Shown: in pieces, positions 7,876 to 16,421 of the stretch
Layout: each line of letters begins with the position of its first letter
How positions within the stretch are numbered: position 1 is the stretch's first letter
DNA from: Tahibacter sp042701255
GTDB lineage: Bacteria; Pseudomonadota; Gammaproteobacteria; Xanthomonadales; Rhodanobacteraceae
Direction: 5' to 3'
NCBI RefSeq assembly: GCF_042701255.1
Contig: NZ_CP170554.1
Location: 310,001-374,000, forward strand
Length of the DNA: 64,000 nucleotides
The notes under the pieces: generated by a model
Told to the model about the DNA's origin: nothing
What the model saw: the letters and a program-made list of their open reading frames with translations, nothing else
The model's database searches: none
Position numbers and translations under genes: made by a program

Positions 7876-10776
7876 TCAGAACGTGATCGACCAGCTGTCG
7901 ATCTTGCCCGTGTCGCCGGAGGCGTTGTCGTTCACGCGCAGGTTCCACGTGCCGTTGAGCGGCTTGGCCGACAGGTCGAGGGTCACCGTCTTGTTGATGT
8001 TGTCGGTGCCTGCGCCGGTGCGGTTGTGGATGTTGTACAGCGTACCGTCCGGTGCCACGAGGTCGACCTTGAGGTCGCCCTGGTAGGTGTGCACGATCGC
8101 CACCGTCACCGACGCGTTGGCCGGCGCATTGCCGGTACGGCCGCTGACCGTGATCGGGCTGTCGACCGTCGCGTTGTCGTTGATCGTGTAGTCGGTCGTG
8201 TTCGTGTAGGTCTGCGTCGAACCGCCACCGCCGGCCGTGAAGCTGCCGGTCAGGCTGACGCCCGAGTACGCGCTGTAGCCGCGCAGCTTGACGTAGTAGG
8301 TGCCGGCCTGTGCGGTCGTGATCGTGCAGGTCTCGTTGTTGCCCGACAGATACGGACGGCAGTCGTAGACCGTCGTGGTCGGCGCCGAACCGAACTTCAC
8401 GTACATGTCCGCATCACCGGTGCCGCCGGCCATGACGAACTTGAGATTCGTCGCACCGGCCGGAACGACCAGCGTGTACGTGGTTTCCGAGCTCGCCGCA
8501 CCCGACAGGCCGGTCCTGGCCACGCCGTTCTGCAGCTCGTTGCCGCCCGGCGGTGCGGTGACGGTGACCGAGGACGACTTGGTGTTCGTCGCGCCGGCGT
8601 TGTCGGTGACGGTCAAGGTGACCGTATAGGTGCCGGCGGCCGCGTAGGTCTTGCTCGGGTTCGTCGCGGTCGAGGTGGTGCTGTCGCCAAAGTTCCAGCT
8701 GCGCGAGGCGATCGTGCCATCGCTGTCGGTGGAGCTGTCGGTGAAGGTCGCGGTCAGGCCGCTCGTGGCGACGCTGAAGTTCGCGACCGGCGCCACGTTG
8801 GCCGGGCCGCTGGAGACGGTCACCGAGCTGGTCTTGGTGTTCGTCGCACCGGCGTTGTCGGTCACGGTCAGGGTGACCGTGTAGGTACCGGCCGCCGCGT
8901 AGGTCTTGCTCGGGTTCGTCGCGGTCGACGTCGTGCTGTCGCCGAAGTTCCAGCTGCGCGAGGCGATCGTACCGTCGCTGTCGGTGGACGTATCGGTGAA
9001 CGTCGCGGTCAGCCCGCTCGTCGCCACGCTGAAGTTCGCGACCGGCGCCTGGTTGCCGACCGAGCCGGCGAAGCCGCCGATGCCGTAGACGTCCTTGGAT
9101 TCGGCCGTGCCGCCGGATTCGTCGCGGTTGTCGGTATAGATCGCCATGATGTCGTTGAGCGCGACGTCCATGCCGTTGTAGTCGCCCCATTCGTTGGCCT
9201 CGCTGATGTTGCGCGAGGTCACCGTGGTCAGGCGCGTCGCCGTGCCCCAGGTCACGCCGCCGTCGGTGGAGACGGCGTAGTAGATGTCGGTGCCGCTGCG
9301 GCTCGTCGAGTGGCGCGTGTCGTAGTACATGACGAACACGCGGCCGTTGCGATCGACCGACAGCCACTGGTTGAAGCGGTCGACGGTGCTGACGTCGCTG
9401 CTCGAATGCGGCGAGGACACCTGCCAGGTCGCGCCGCCGTCACGCGAGCGCGCGACGCGGATGATGGCGTGGTTCGCCGTCGCGCTGGTGTTGTTCTCCG
9501 CGGTCGAGGTGTCGGTCCAGGACACGTAGATGCTGTTGTTGAAGCTGCCTCCGGAGCGGTCGCTGTCCACCGACACGTAGGTGAACGCGCGGCGTGTTTC
9601 CATGGCCGGGATCGGGAAGTCGAAGTCCGAATTGGTCGTGCTGACCGTCGTCGCCGCGCCGAAGCTCGCGCCGCCGTTGGTCGACTTCGCCACGCGGATG
9701 GCCTTGCCGATGCTGCCGCCGGACACCGCCGGATAGACGAAGTAGACGTTGCCGGCCGTGTCGGACGTGATGTCGCTGCCGATGCCGCGGTTGGCGCTGT
9801 CGATCGTCTGCGTCGCGCCGAAGGTCAGGCCGCCGTCGGTGGAGCGGGCGAGCTTCTGCACGTTGTTGTCGTGCCAGGAGACGTAGATGTTGCCCTTGTA
9901 CGGCGAGCTCGCATGCATGTCGACGTGCAGGTATTCCTTGTCCGAGGTGTTCTGGTTGGACAAGGTGGCGCTGCGCGTCCAGCTCGCGCCGTTGTCGGTC
10001 GAGCGGTAGAAGTACACGTTGGTACCGCTGCCGACGACCGTGGACAGGGCGCTCGCATAGCCGACGGTGCCGTCGGGCGACCAGCCCACGGCCGGATCGC
10101 AGCAGGTGCCGGACAGCGAGATCGCGCTGCCCCAGGTCAGGCCGCCGTCGGTCGAGCGCCACATTTTCTGGCCGCTGCCCGGACCGTTGGTGCCGGCGAT
10201 CACGATGTTGGTGTTGACCGGGTTGATCGCGACGGCCGATTCGGACGCGCCGGCCGGCGTGGTGATGCGCTTCTCGCCGCCGAGGAAATTCTGGAAGATC
10301 GCGCCGCGCGCGGCGTCGTTTTCCGGCAGGGTCTCGTGCACGCGGAAACGGCCGCTTTCGTCGGACGTGACCGCCGTATAGGTCACGCTGTTGATGCGGT
10401 AGCCGCCGTACTTGGCCAGATAGCCGTTCAACGCGCTGCGCGGATACTGCACCGGGCCGAACTTCGGCAGCTCGGCGTTGGCCTTGCGCATCTCGACGCG
10501 GTAGAAGACCGGGATCGCGACGATGGTTTCGTCCTCGCGCTTGGACAGCAGCGCCAGATCCTCGGCGGTCAGCGCGTAGTTGCGGTCGTCCCAGGGACCC
10601 AGCGCCTGCAGCGCGGCATAGTCCACACGCTTGTCCACGCCCTTGCTCGCGTCGATGCTGAATTCGACGGCGCGGCCGGCGGCGGCCTCTTCCTCGGCGT
10701 GCAGACCCGCACCGAGGCTGCAGCCGATCGCCGCGGCGAGCAGCAGCGGCAGACGGCCGATGTTCGACTTCGTCAT
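7876..10776 (-). CDS. Secreted Asp-box (sialidase-like) protein with PKD, PPC and P domains
   Basis: A 966-residue exported protein. The start at 10776 is chosen for its GGAGA site and because a signal peptide follows (GRLPLLLAAAIGCSLGAGLHA). Residues about 160-560 form a sialidase-like propeller with at least six Asp-boxes (such as STDGGLTWG, STDNGASWT, STDGGLTFG, SRDGGATWQ, STDGGVTWG). Two nearly identical PKD domains follow (about 574-658 and 659-743), then a bacterial pre-peptidase C-terminal domain (about 744-853) and a proprotein-convertase P domain to the end. The last two usually sit behind secreted peptidase domains, but no peptidase motif is seen here. No sialidase catalytic set (Arg triad, Tyr/Glu) can be assigned, so the role is unproven; carbohydrate or protein binding at the surface is an inference. 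Confidence 0.85.
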   Translation of the reverse strand: MTKSNIGRLPLLLAAAIGCSLGAGLHAEEEAAAGRAVEFSIDASKGVDKRVDYAALQALGPWDDRNYALTAEDLALLSKREDETIVAIPVFYRVEMRKANAELPKFGPVQYPRSALNGYLAKYGGYRINSVTYTAVTSDESGRFRVHETLPENDAARGAIFQNFLGGEKRITTPAGASESAVAINPVNTNIVIAGTNGPGSGQKMWRSTDGGLTWGSAISLSGTCCDPAVGWSPDGTVGYASALSTVVGSGTNVYFYRSTDNGASWTRSATLSNQNTSDKEYLHVDMHASSPYKGNIYVSWHDNNVQKLARSTDGGLTFGATQTIDSANRGIGSDITSDTAGNVYFVYPAVSGGSIGKAIRVAKSTNGGASFGAATTVSTTNSDFDFPIPAMETRRAFTYVSVDSDRSGGSFNNSIYVSWTDTSTAENNTSATANHAIIRVARSRDGGATWQVSSPHSSSDVSTVDRFNQWLSVDRNGRVFVMYYDTRHSTSRSGTDIYYAVSTDGGVTWGTATRLTTVTSRNISEANEWGDYNGMDVALNDIMAIYTDNRDESGGTAESKDVYGIGGFAGSVGNQAPVANFSVATSGLTATFTDTSTDSDGTIASRSWNFGDSTTSTATNPSKTYAAAGTYTVTLTVTDNAGATNTKTSSVTVSSGPANVAPVANFSVATSGLTATFTDSSTDSDGTIASRSWNFGDSTTSTATNPSKTYAAAGTYTVTLTVTDNAGATNTKSSSVTVTAPPGGNELQNGVARTGLSGAASSETTYTLVVPAGATNLKFVMAGGTGDADMYVKFGSAPTTTVYDCRPYLSGNNETCTITTAQAGTYYVKLRGYSAYSGVSLTGSFTAGGGGSTQTYTNTTDYTINDNATVDSPITVSGRTGNAPANASVTVAIVHTYQGDLKVDLVAPDGTLYNIHNRTGAGTDNINKTVTLDLSAKPLNGTWNLRVNDNASGDTGKIDSWSITF

Positions 10777-11709
10777 TACATTTCTCCACTCGTACAATAG
10801 ATACGAATGCGCCGGTGCTCCGGCGCCCCCGTCGCGAGCGGACACCGTGTCGCGACGGAACGCGGGATGCGTTCTCACGACTGCCGGCAGAAGTCCCCTC
10901 GCGACCCCGAAACGGCAGTTGCGAGCCGGCACGATGCCGGCACTGCCGTCGCTGCGCGCCCCCCGACGCGCAACGGGCTAGGTTTACAGCAAGATGGAAT
11001 ATCCGTCCATAGACCTAGTCGCATCCGTCAAAACATCCGCCTTTCGGGTCGGCGGTGCCGGCGGGCAAGCCTGCGCGACAGGCTGGTCGCGCAGGCAGGT
11101 GGACGCCATCGCGGCTCCGCAAGGCCGCCGCGCGATGCTCGATACGTACGAGCGGAAATTGTGCGGTTGCACCAAACCCGGATACGACCGGGTGAGTCCG
11201 TGCCCGGCCTGCGTCGTACCGATCGCCGGAGCGCACGTTCGGTTTTGCGGCAGGGCATCGTTCCGGAGCCAGGCTGCAGCGCGATGGTCGTGTGTGCGGC
11301 GCAACAAAACGGATACGCCAGCATGTTCCGCTCCACTTTCCGTACCGACCGCTGGCACTGGCCCTGCTGCTGGACGCCCTGATGCAAGCCGCCTCGGCCG
11401 GCGATCCGGCAGCAGCGTGGGCGGCGGCGCGCCGTACGACACCAGCGGCGGAGGCCTCACGGCGCGCAACGGCATCGTCGGCGACAGCCTCGACACCGAC
11501 GGCGTGACCAACACCATCGGCGCCTTCGGGTCGGGTTCCACGCCGGACCCGATCTTCCGCCACGCTTTCAATGAGTCGCCTGCGACGGCGCGCGGCAAAG
11601 GACTGCCGCCGCCGTCGCGCTTTCGCGTGACGGACGATGCGCGACGATCCGCACCGGCCGTCGCGCCGCCAACCTTCTCGCTGCGATCGAGTTCCGCTAT
11701 CGTCGCCGG
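10777..11709. other. Long intergenic region (about 930 bases), possible gene remnant
   Basis: No convincing complete gene is seen. Overlapping open frames run on both strands, but their products are low-complexity and without recognisable domains. A stretch around 11400-11570 on the plus strand encodes a glycine-rich, soluble-looking segment (GIVGDSLDTDGVTNTIGAFG) that may be the remnant of a lost gene. A perfect 11-bp stem with a 6-base loop lies at 11069-11096 (GCCTGCGCGAC arms). The promoters of the divergent genes at 10776 (minus) and 11710 (plus) must lie here, but I see no clear boxes. Confidence 0.5.
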
Positions 11710-12432
11710 ATGGCCGCGACTCTGTTTATCTCTGACCTGCATCTGGACGAAGACCGGCCGCAGATCACCGATCTGTTCCTGAACTTCCTGCGCGGCGAGG
11801 CGCGTTCGGCGCCGGCGCTGTACATACTCGGCGACCTGTTCGAAAGCTGGATCGGCGACGACGACGACGCACCGCTCGGCCTGCGCGTGCAGGACGCCCT
11901 CGCCGAACTCGCCGCTCACGGCGTCGCCGTGTACTTCATGGCCGGCAACCGCGACTTCCTCGTCGGCCCGCGCTTCGCCGCACGCAGCGGACTGACCCTG
12001 CTCAGGGATCCGACGCAGGTCGAGCTCGGCGGCGTGCCGACCCTGCTGATGCACGGCGACACGCTGTGCACCGACGACACCGCGTACCAGAAATTCCGCC
12101 GGCTCGTACGCGATCCGGCCTGGAAGCAGAACTTCCTGGCCCAGCCGCTGCCCGCGCGCCGCGCCTTCGCCGCCCAGGCACGCGCGCAGAGCCGCGAGCA
12201 CACCGGCACGACGCGCGCCGAAATCATGGACGTCACCGGCGACGCCGTGCGCGCGGCCCTGCAGGAACACGGCGCCGCACGCCTGATCCACGGCCATACG
12301 CACCGCCCCGCGCGCCATCGCATCGAGCTCGGCGACCGTGTTGCCGAACGCATCGTGCTCGGCGACTGGTACGAACAGGGCAGCGTACTGCGCGTCGACG
12401 GCGAACGCATCGAGCTGGCCGGGTTGAGCTGA
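11710..12432 (+). CDS. lpxH: UDP-2,3-diacylglucosamine diphosphatase LpxH
   Basis: A 240-residue calcineurin-type metallophosphoesterase that cleaves UDP-2,3-diacylglucosamine to lipid X and UMP, the fourth step of lipid A synthesis, at the inner face of the inner membrane. All metal-ligand motifs are present: ISDLHL (Asp9, His11), GDLFE (Asp42), GNRDF (Asn80, Arg81), HGD (His115), and HGHTHRP (His194, His196, His198). The length matches LpxH, and the DDAPLGLRVQDALAEL and DTAYQKFRRLVRDPAWKQ segments are typical of this enzyme rather than of LpxH2 or general phosphoesterases. The gene is monocistronic here and is followed by a repeat-rich gap. Confidence 0.96.
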   Translation: MAATLFISDLHLDEDRPQITDLFLNFLRGEARSAPALYILGDLFESWIGDDDDAPLGLRVQDALAELAAHGVAVYFMAGNRDFLVGPRFAARSGLTLLRDPTQVELGGVPTLLMHGDTLCTDDTAYQKFRRLVRDPAWKQNFLAQPLPARRAFAAQARAQSREHTGTTRAEIMDVTGDAVRAALQEHGAARLIHGHTHRPARHRIELGDRVAERIVLGDWYEQGSVLRVDGERIELAGLS

Positions 12433-12506
12433 CGGCCACGCCGATTCCGCGGAGCCGAGACCTCGCGCTCCGGTCCGATACGAACACCTCGTTCAACTGA
12501 AACAGC

Positions 12507-12711
12507 CCCTCTCCCCTGACCCCTCTCCCGCGAGGGGAGAGGGGAAAGCCGCAGTGCAGTGCAGAACATGCAGAACAGAGCTGTGCAGAACAGAGCTGTG
12601 CAGAACGGAGTTGTGCAGAGATCGAAACCGGTCGATCAGATTCGCTCTTGCGGCGAGGCAAATTTGAGCTCCCCTATCCCCTCGCGGGAGAGGGGTCGGG
12701 GGAGAGGGGGC
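12507..12711. repeat. MITE-like unit with inverted C/G-rich arms
   Basis: The arms at 12507-12546 (CCCCTCTCCCCTGACCCCTC, then TCCCGCGAGGGG) and 12667-12711 are inverted copies of one another and each holds its own small palindrome. About 120 bases lie between them, including the 15-bp tandem repeat at 12571-12615. The layout (paired outward arms around a short core) is the same as for the unrelated-sequence unit at 32788-32954. No target duplication was found by eye. Confidence 0.55.
12571..12615. repeat. 15-bp tandem repeat, three copies
   Basis: The unit CAGAACAGAGCTGTG occurs twice exactly and a third time with two changes (CAGAACGGAGTTGTG), followed by a partial CAGAG. It lies inside the inverted-arm unit at 12507-12711. 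Confidence 0.85.
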
Positions 12712-12839
12712 TGCTCACGTCTAGCCTGTAATTGAATTTCAGCGCCGAATTTCAACCATAGGCACCTCAGCATTTCATACTGAAACGCCTTGATTGGCGC
12801 GAAGCCCCACCCCGCTTCAGTACGACGATCGCCCGATCA

Positions 12840-13427
12840 TCACTTGCGCTTGAACCGCAGCGCCATCCCGCGGCTGCCGCCCGCATCGAGCGGATGTACG
12901 TCTTCACCGTGGCAGGATTTCACGTCGGTGACGGTGTAGATCGCGGCCGGGTCGAGTTCGTGCACGAGGCGCAGCAGTTCCGGCATGCGGCGGCGCTTGT
13001 CGACGACGTAGAGCACCTGCACCGAAGCATCGCCGCGATGGCGGCCGGCCAGCTCGACGACGGAATAACCGCATTTGGTCAGCTGTTCGGCGAGATTGCA
13101 GGCACTGCAGTACGAAATGATGCGGGCGAGCTCGCGACCGACGCCGAGACGGCGCTCGAACGTGATGCCGACGAAATTGCCGGTCGCATAGCCGGCTGCG
13201 TAGGCGATCACGAGATACCAGTGATCGACGTGGCCGATGACCTTGCTCGCGGCCAGGATCCAGATCGCCGCTTCGCAGAAACCGATCAATGCCGCGAGCA
13301 GACGGTAGCCGCGGAAGCCGACGAGGATGCGCACGGTGCCGAACGACACGTCGACGATGCGCGCGCAGAAGATCGCGACGGCGAGCAGGGCCGGATAGGA
13401 ATCGATCAGCTGGTTCAGGTCGCTCAT
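12840..13427 (-). CDS. UPF0316 membrane protein (DUF5698/DUF2179)
   Basis: A 195-residue protein with three predicted membrane helices in the first 95 residues (LLAVAIFCARIVDVSFGTVRILV, LLAALIGFCEAAIWILAASKV, YLVIAYAAGYATGNFVGI). They are followed by a cytoplasmic DUF2179-like domain (GYSVVELAGRHRGDASVQVLYVVDKRRR). The conserved DVSFGTVRIL and GYATGNFVGI segments place it in the UPF0316 family. The C-terminal tail SCHGEDVHPLDAGG is typical of proteobacterial members. The function is unknown. It lies about 60 bases downstream of the thioredoxin gene on the same strand and could be cotranscribed with it. Confidence 0.85.
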   Translation of the reverse strand: MSDLNQLIDSYPALLAVAIFCARIVDVSFGTVRILVGFRGYRLLAALIGFCEAAIWILAASKVIGHVDHWYLVIAYAAGYATGNFVGITFERRLGVGRELARIISYCSACNLAEQLTKCGYSVVELAGRHRGDASVQVLYVVDKRRRMPELLRLVHELDPAAIYTVTDVKSCHGEDVHPLDAGGSRGMALRFKRK

Positions 13428-13490
13428 GATCGTGGCGATGAGAGAAACGGCGGCGGGTCGGGGAATGAGGGGAGCGTGGATCGCGTGCGG

Positions 13491-14069
13491 TCAGCGCAAG
13501 GTCTGGCGCTGCACGTTCTGTTTGACCGAATCGGCTTCGATCGCGATCCAGACGAACTTGCGGCTCGTGTCGGCGGCCATGAGCTTGCGCATCTCCGTCA
13601 GCGCGGTGCCGCAGGGACCGCACCAGGCGGCCCAGTACAGGAACACGACGACGTCGGCGTCGGCGATGTCGGGACTCGCCAGCGGCTGGCCCTGCTTGTC
13701 GTTCAGAAAGCCGACGAGACCGTCGACGCTGAGCCCACCGGGCAAGGACTTGCGCTCGGTCAGCGCGGCGTTGAAGCGCCAGGGCAGGCGATAACTCCAG
13801 CCGACGCTGTGCAGCACGTGCCTGCCGTCGGCAACGAAGACGTCCATGCGCGGCAGGCGCAGCCCGCCCAGCGATTCGAGCTGATGCAGGCGCCGGCGCG
13901 ACAGCTCGGTCTCGACCAGGCGCACGTTCGGCGGCATCTGGTCGGCCGGCGGCAGGCGGCTGCGCCGCGCGGCATCGGTCACGTCGAGCGCGACGCCGGC
14001 CTCGGCCTGGGTCGACGGATCGGCGGTCTGCATCAGGGTCAGCGCGAGCAGCGCGGCGGCGAGGTTCAT
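13491..14069 (-). CDS. Exported thioredoxin-like protein
   Basis: A 192-residue protein with a short signal-like N-terminus (MNLAAALLALTLMQTA). The thioredoxin-fold active site WCGPC lies in DVVVFLYWAAWCGPCGTALTEMRKL at about residues 139-163, unusually near the C-terminus: only about 38 residues follow the site, so the fold looks short. The long N-terminal region (about residues 20-135) has no recognised domain. The likely role is periplasmic thiol-disulfide exchange. Its ATG overlaps the stop of the GNAT gene upstream by four bases (ATGA), so the two are translationally coupled. Confidence 0.7.
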   Translation of the reverse strand: MNLAAALLALTLMQTADPSTQAEAGVALDVTDAARRSRLPPADQMPPNVRLVETELSRRRLHQLESLGGLRLPRMDVFVADGRHVLHSVGWSYRLPWRFNAALTERKSLPGGLSVDGLVGFLNDKQGQPLASPDIADADVVVFLYWAAWCGPCGTALTEMRKLMAADTSRKFVWIAIEADSVKQNVQRQTLR

Positions 14070-14539
14070 GGAATCGGATCCGTCAGGCTCTTGGCGTAGC
14101 GCCAGGCGGCGGCGCCGTCGTCGTAGTAGTCGTCCAGCGCGGCGATGCGGCGGTAGCCGCGGCTTTCGTACAGCCGCACGGCGGCGGCATTGTCGCGGCG
14201 GACTTCGAGGCTCAGGGTCTGCAGACCGCGCTCGCGCGCCAGGGTTTCGGCGGCCGCCAGCAGCGCTGCGCCTATGCCGCGGCCGCGTGCGGCGGCGGCG
14301 GTCGCGAGCGAGTAGAGCCGCGCTCGCGGCGCGCCGCGGCGGAAGAACAGCACCGCGGAACCGAGCAGCCGGGTCGCGTCTTCGGCCACGAGCACCGCGG
14401 CGCTGTCGCTGCGCAGATGGCGGCGGAATTGGCGTTCGCTCATGCGGTCGTAGCTGAAACTCGCCTGCTCGAGCTCGACCAGGGCGGCGAGATCCTCGGC
14501 AACGGCGCGGCGCAGGCGGAAGTCGGCGGGGTCGGACAC
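14066..14539 (-). CDS. GNAT family N-acetyltransferase, RimI-like
   Basis: A 157-residue GNAT protein. The start is taken as the GTG at 14539 (VSDPADFRLRRAVAEDLAALVELEQASF), which gives the family length; the frame continues upstream as low-complexity sequence with no similarity. The acetyl-CoA motif is ATAAAARGRGIGAALLAAAETLARERG, followed by LEVRRDNAAAVRLYESRGYRRI, a RimI-like arrangement. It overlaps the thioredoxin-like gene by four bases and is divergent from the RLAN/RimK ligase gene 260 bases away. GNAT proteins are common neighbours of this ligase family, so a joint role in peptide or protein modification is possible but unproven. Confidence 0.8.
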   Translation of the reverse strand: MSDPADFRLRRAVAEDLAALVELEQASFSYDRMSERQFRRHLRSDSAAVLVAEDATRLLGSAVLFFRRGAPRARLYSLATAAAARGRGIGAALLAAAETLARERGLQTLSLEVRRDNAAAVRLYESRGYRRIAALDDYYDDGAAAWRYAKSLTDPIP

Positions 14540-14800
14540 GGCGCGCAGACTATCAGGGCTCGCGCGGTCGCGGTTGTGCCGCGGCGCGCGGATCGGCGCC
14601 CGCGGCGCACGCCATGGCGCGTTCGCTGAACCGCAGCTACACGGCCCCGCAGACCCGCGGCCATGCCTGACCGGAGCCACCTGCCGCCCCTGGCGGCCCT
14701 GTGTCACACTCGCGCCGCTCGCGTTCCCGCCCCCTGCGCCTCCTATGCCCGACCCTCTTCCCGAGGCCGCCGCTCACGCCGGCCTGTCGCCGGACTCCCC

Positions 14801-16282
14801 ATGAGCCGCCTCGTCATCGTCGTCGAGAAAGCGTCCGACTGGGGCTCGTACTACCCGTCGGACAACGTCGTCACCGCGAAGGACTACCTGCGCGAACCGC
14901 TGGCCGCGGACGAAGAGCGCACGCAGGTCATCAATCTCTGCCGCAGCTACAAATACCTCGGCACCGGCTACTACGTCTCGCTGCTGGCCGAGGCGCGCGG
15001 CCACAAGGTCATACCGTCGGTGCGTACGATCAACGATCTGCGCCGGCGTTCCCTGTACGGCCTGGACATCGGCGATCTCGAACAGCGCATCAGCCGCTTC
15101 CTGCCCGATTCGCGCGACACCACCGACTTCGGCCTGCAGGTGTATTTCGGCGAGACCAGCTACGCGCCGCTGCAGGATCTCGCGCGGCAGGTTTTTGAAA
15201 TGTTCCCCTGTCCCATTCTGCGCATCGAGTTCGAGCGCGAACGCGAGTGGGGCATTTCCGCGATCAAGCCGGCCGGCCTGCACACGCTGAACGATCCGCA
15301 GGAAGACGCCTTCGCCGACGCGCTGGACCGCTTCTCCAAGAAGCTCTGGCGCAAGCCGCGCGCGCGGCGCAAGTACCGCTACGACATCGCCATGCTGCAG
15401 GACCCGGCCGAAGCGATGCCGCCGTCGAACAAGCGCGCGCTGAAGTCGTTCATCGAGGCCGGCAAGGGCCTCGGCATCGAGGTCGATCCGATCACGCGCA
15501 ACGACTACACGCGGCTGGCCGAATACGACGGCCTGTTCATCCGCGAGACCACGGCGCTGGACAACCACACCTACCGTTTCGCCAACAAGGCGGAAAAGGA
15601 AGGCATGGTCGTCATGGACGATCCGACCTCGATCCTGCGCTGCACGAACAAGATCTACCTGCACGACCTGATGCGTGCGCGCAAGCTGCCCATACCCAGG
15701 AGCGAGATCCTGTTCCGCGACGATCCGAAGAAGCTGGCCGAGCTGCCGGCGCTGCTCGGTTTTCCGATCGTGCTGAAGATTCCCGACGGATCGTTCTCGC
15801 GCGGCATCGTCAAGGCCGAGAACGCCGAGGAGCTCAAGAAGGGCGTCGAGGACCTGTTCCAGCACACAGCGCTGGTCGTCGCGCAGGAATATCTCTACAC
15901 CGAATTCGACTGGCGCATCGGCGTGCTGAACAAGGAGCCGCTGTACGCCTGCCAGTACTTCATGTCGCGCGGCCACTGGCAGATCTACAACCACGGTGCG
16001 CGCGGCACGGCCAAGTCCGGCGGCTTCAAGACCTTGCCGGTGCGCGAGGCGCCGTCCGAAGTCGTGCGTCTCGCGCTGAAGGCGACGAGCCTGATCGGCG
16101 ACGGCCTCTACGGCGTGGATCTCAAGCAAGTCGGCAATCGCATCGTCGTGATCGAGGTCAACGACAATCCGTCGATCGACGCCGGTGTCGAGGACGAATA
16201 CCTCGGCGACGATCTGTACCGGCGCATCATGCAGGAGTTCCTGCGCCGGCTCGAACGCAAGCGGCTGGGCATTACCGACTAG
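14801..16282 (+). CDS. RimK-family ATP-grasp ligase with RLAN N-terminal domain
   Basis: A 493-residue protein. The N-terminal 160 residues (LVIVVEKASDWGSYYPSDNV, SYKYLGTGYYVSLLAEARGHKVIPSV) are the RimK-like ATP-grasp N-terminal (RLAN) domain. The C-terminal half is an ATP-grasp domain with FPIVLKIPDGSFSRGIVKAEN, an ATP-binding lysine and glycine loop, and the metal-binding end VIEVNDNPSIDAGVEDEYLG. These enzymes join amino acids to peptides or proteins through acyl-phosphate chemistry, as RimK adds glutamate to ribosomal protein S6. The ATG at 14801 is chosen because conservation begins there. Its substrate is unknown; the divergent GNAT gene is the contextual clue. Confidence 0.88.
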   Translation: MSRLVIVVEKASDWGSYYPSDNVVTAKDYLREPLAADEERTQVINLCRSYKYLGTGYYVSLLAEARGHKVIPSVRTINDLRRRSLYGLDIGDLEQRISRFLPDSRDTTDFGLQVYFGETSYAPLQDLARQVFEMFPCPILRIEFEREREWGISAIKPAGLHTLNDPQEDAFADALDRFSKKLWRKPRARRKYRYDIAMLQDPAEAMPPSNKRALKSFIEAGKGLGIEVDPITRNDYTRLAEYDGLFIRETTALDNHTYRFANKAEKEGMVVMDDPTSILRCTNKIYLHDLMRARKLPIPRSEILFRDDPKKLAELPALLGFPIVLKIPDGSFSRGIVKAENAEELKKGVEDLFQHTALVVAQEYLYTEFDWRIGVLNKEPLYACQYFMSRGHWQIYNHGARGTAKSGGFKTLPVREAPSEVVRLALKATSLIGDGLYGVDLKQVGNRIVVIEVNDNPSIDAGVEDEYLGDDLYRRIMQEFLRRLERKRLGITD

Positions 16283-16421
16283 GTCGCGTCACGATCGCGT
16301 GCGTGACGCGTCATGCGTCACGGGAAGAGCGCCTGTTGCACGCACACCGCACGATGCGCGCGCCGCTCGCGATCGGCTGCACTGATCGCCTCGCAGGCGC
16401 CGCGTCGGCTACGCTTCGCGG

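Larger units (their letters stand above)
12433..12839. other. Repeat-filled intergenic region downstream of lpxH
   Basis: This 407-base gap between the convergent lpxH and UPF0316 genes holds the inverted-arm unit and the 15-bp tandem repeat listed separately. The rest (12712-12839) is less GC-rich than the genes and contains no open frame I can support. Confidence 0.6.

Noticed and set aside
7876..10800. Very long open frames on the plus strand opposite the Asp-box/PKD gene
   Set aside because: They are shadows caused by high GC at third positions; the products are rich in Arg, Ala and Val, with no domain. The minus-strand frame has signal peptide, Asp-boxes, PKD and P domains.
10994..11782. 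262-residue plus-strand frame in the gap before lpxH
   Set aside because: It overlaps the lpxH start in another frame and has no ribosome site or domain. Only a short part looks coding, and this is noted as a possible remnant.
12507..12711. CRISPR array
   Set aside because: The 15-bp units are directly adjacent without spacers, and no cas gene is present; it is a simple tandem repeat.
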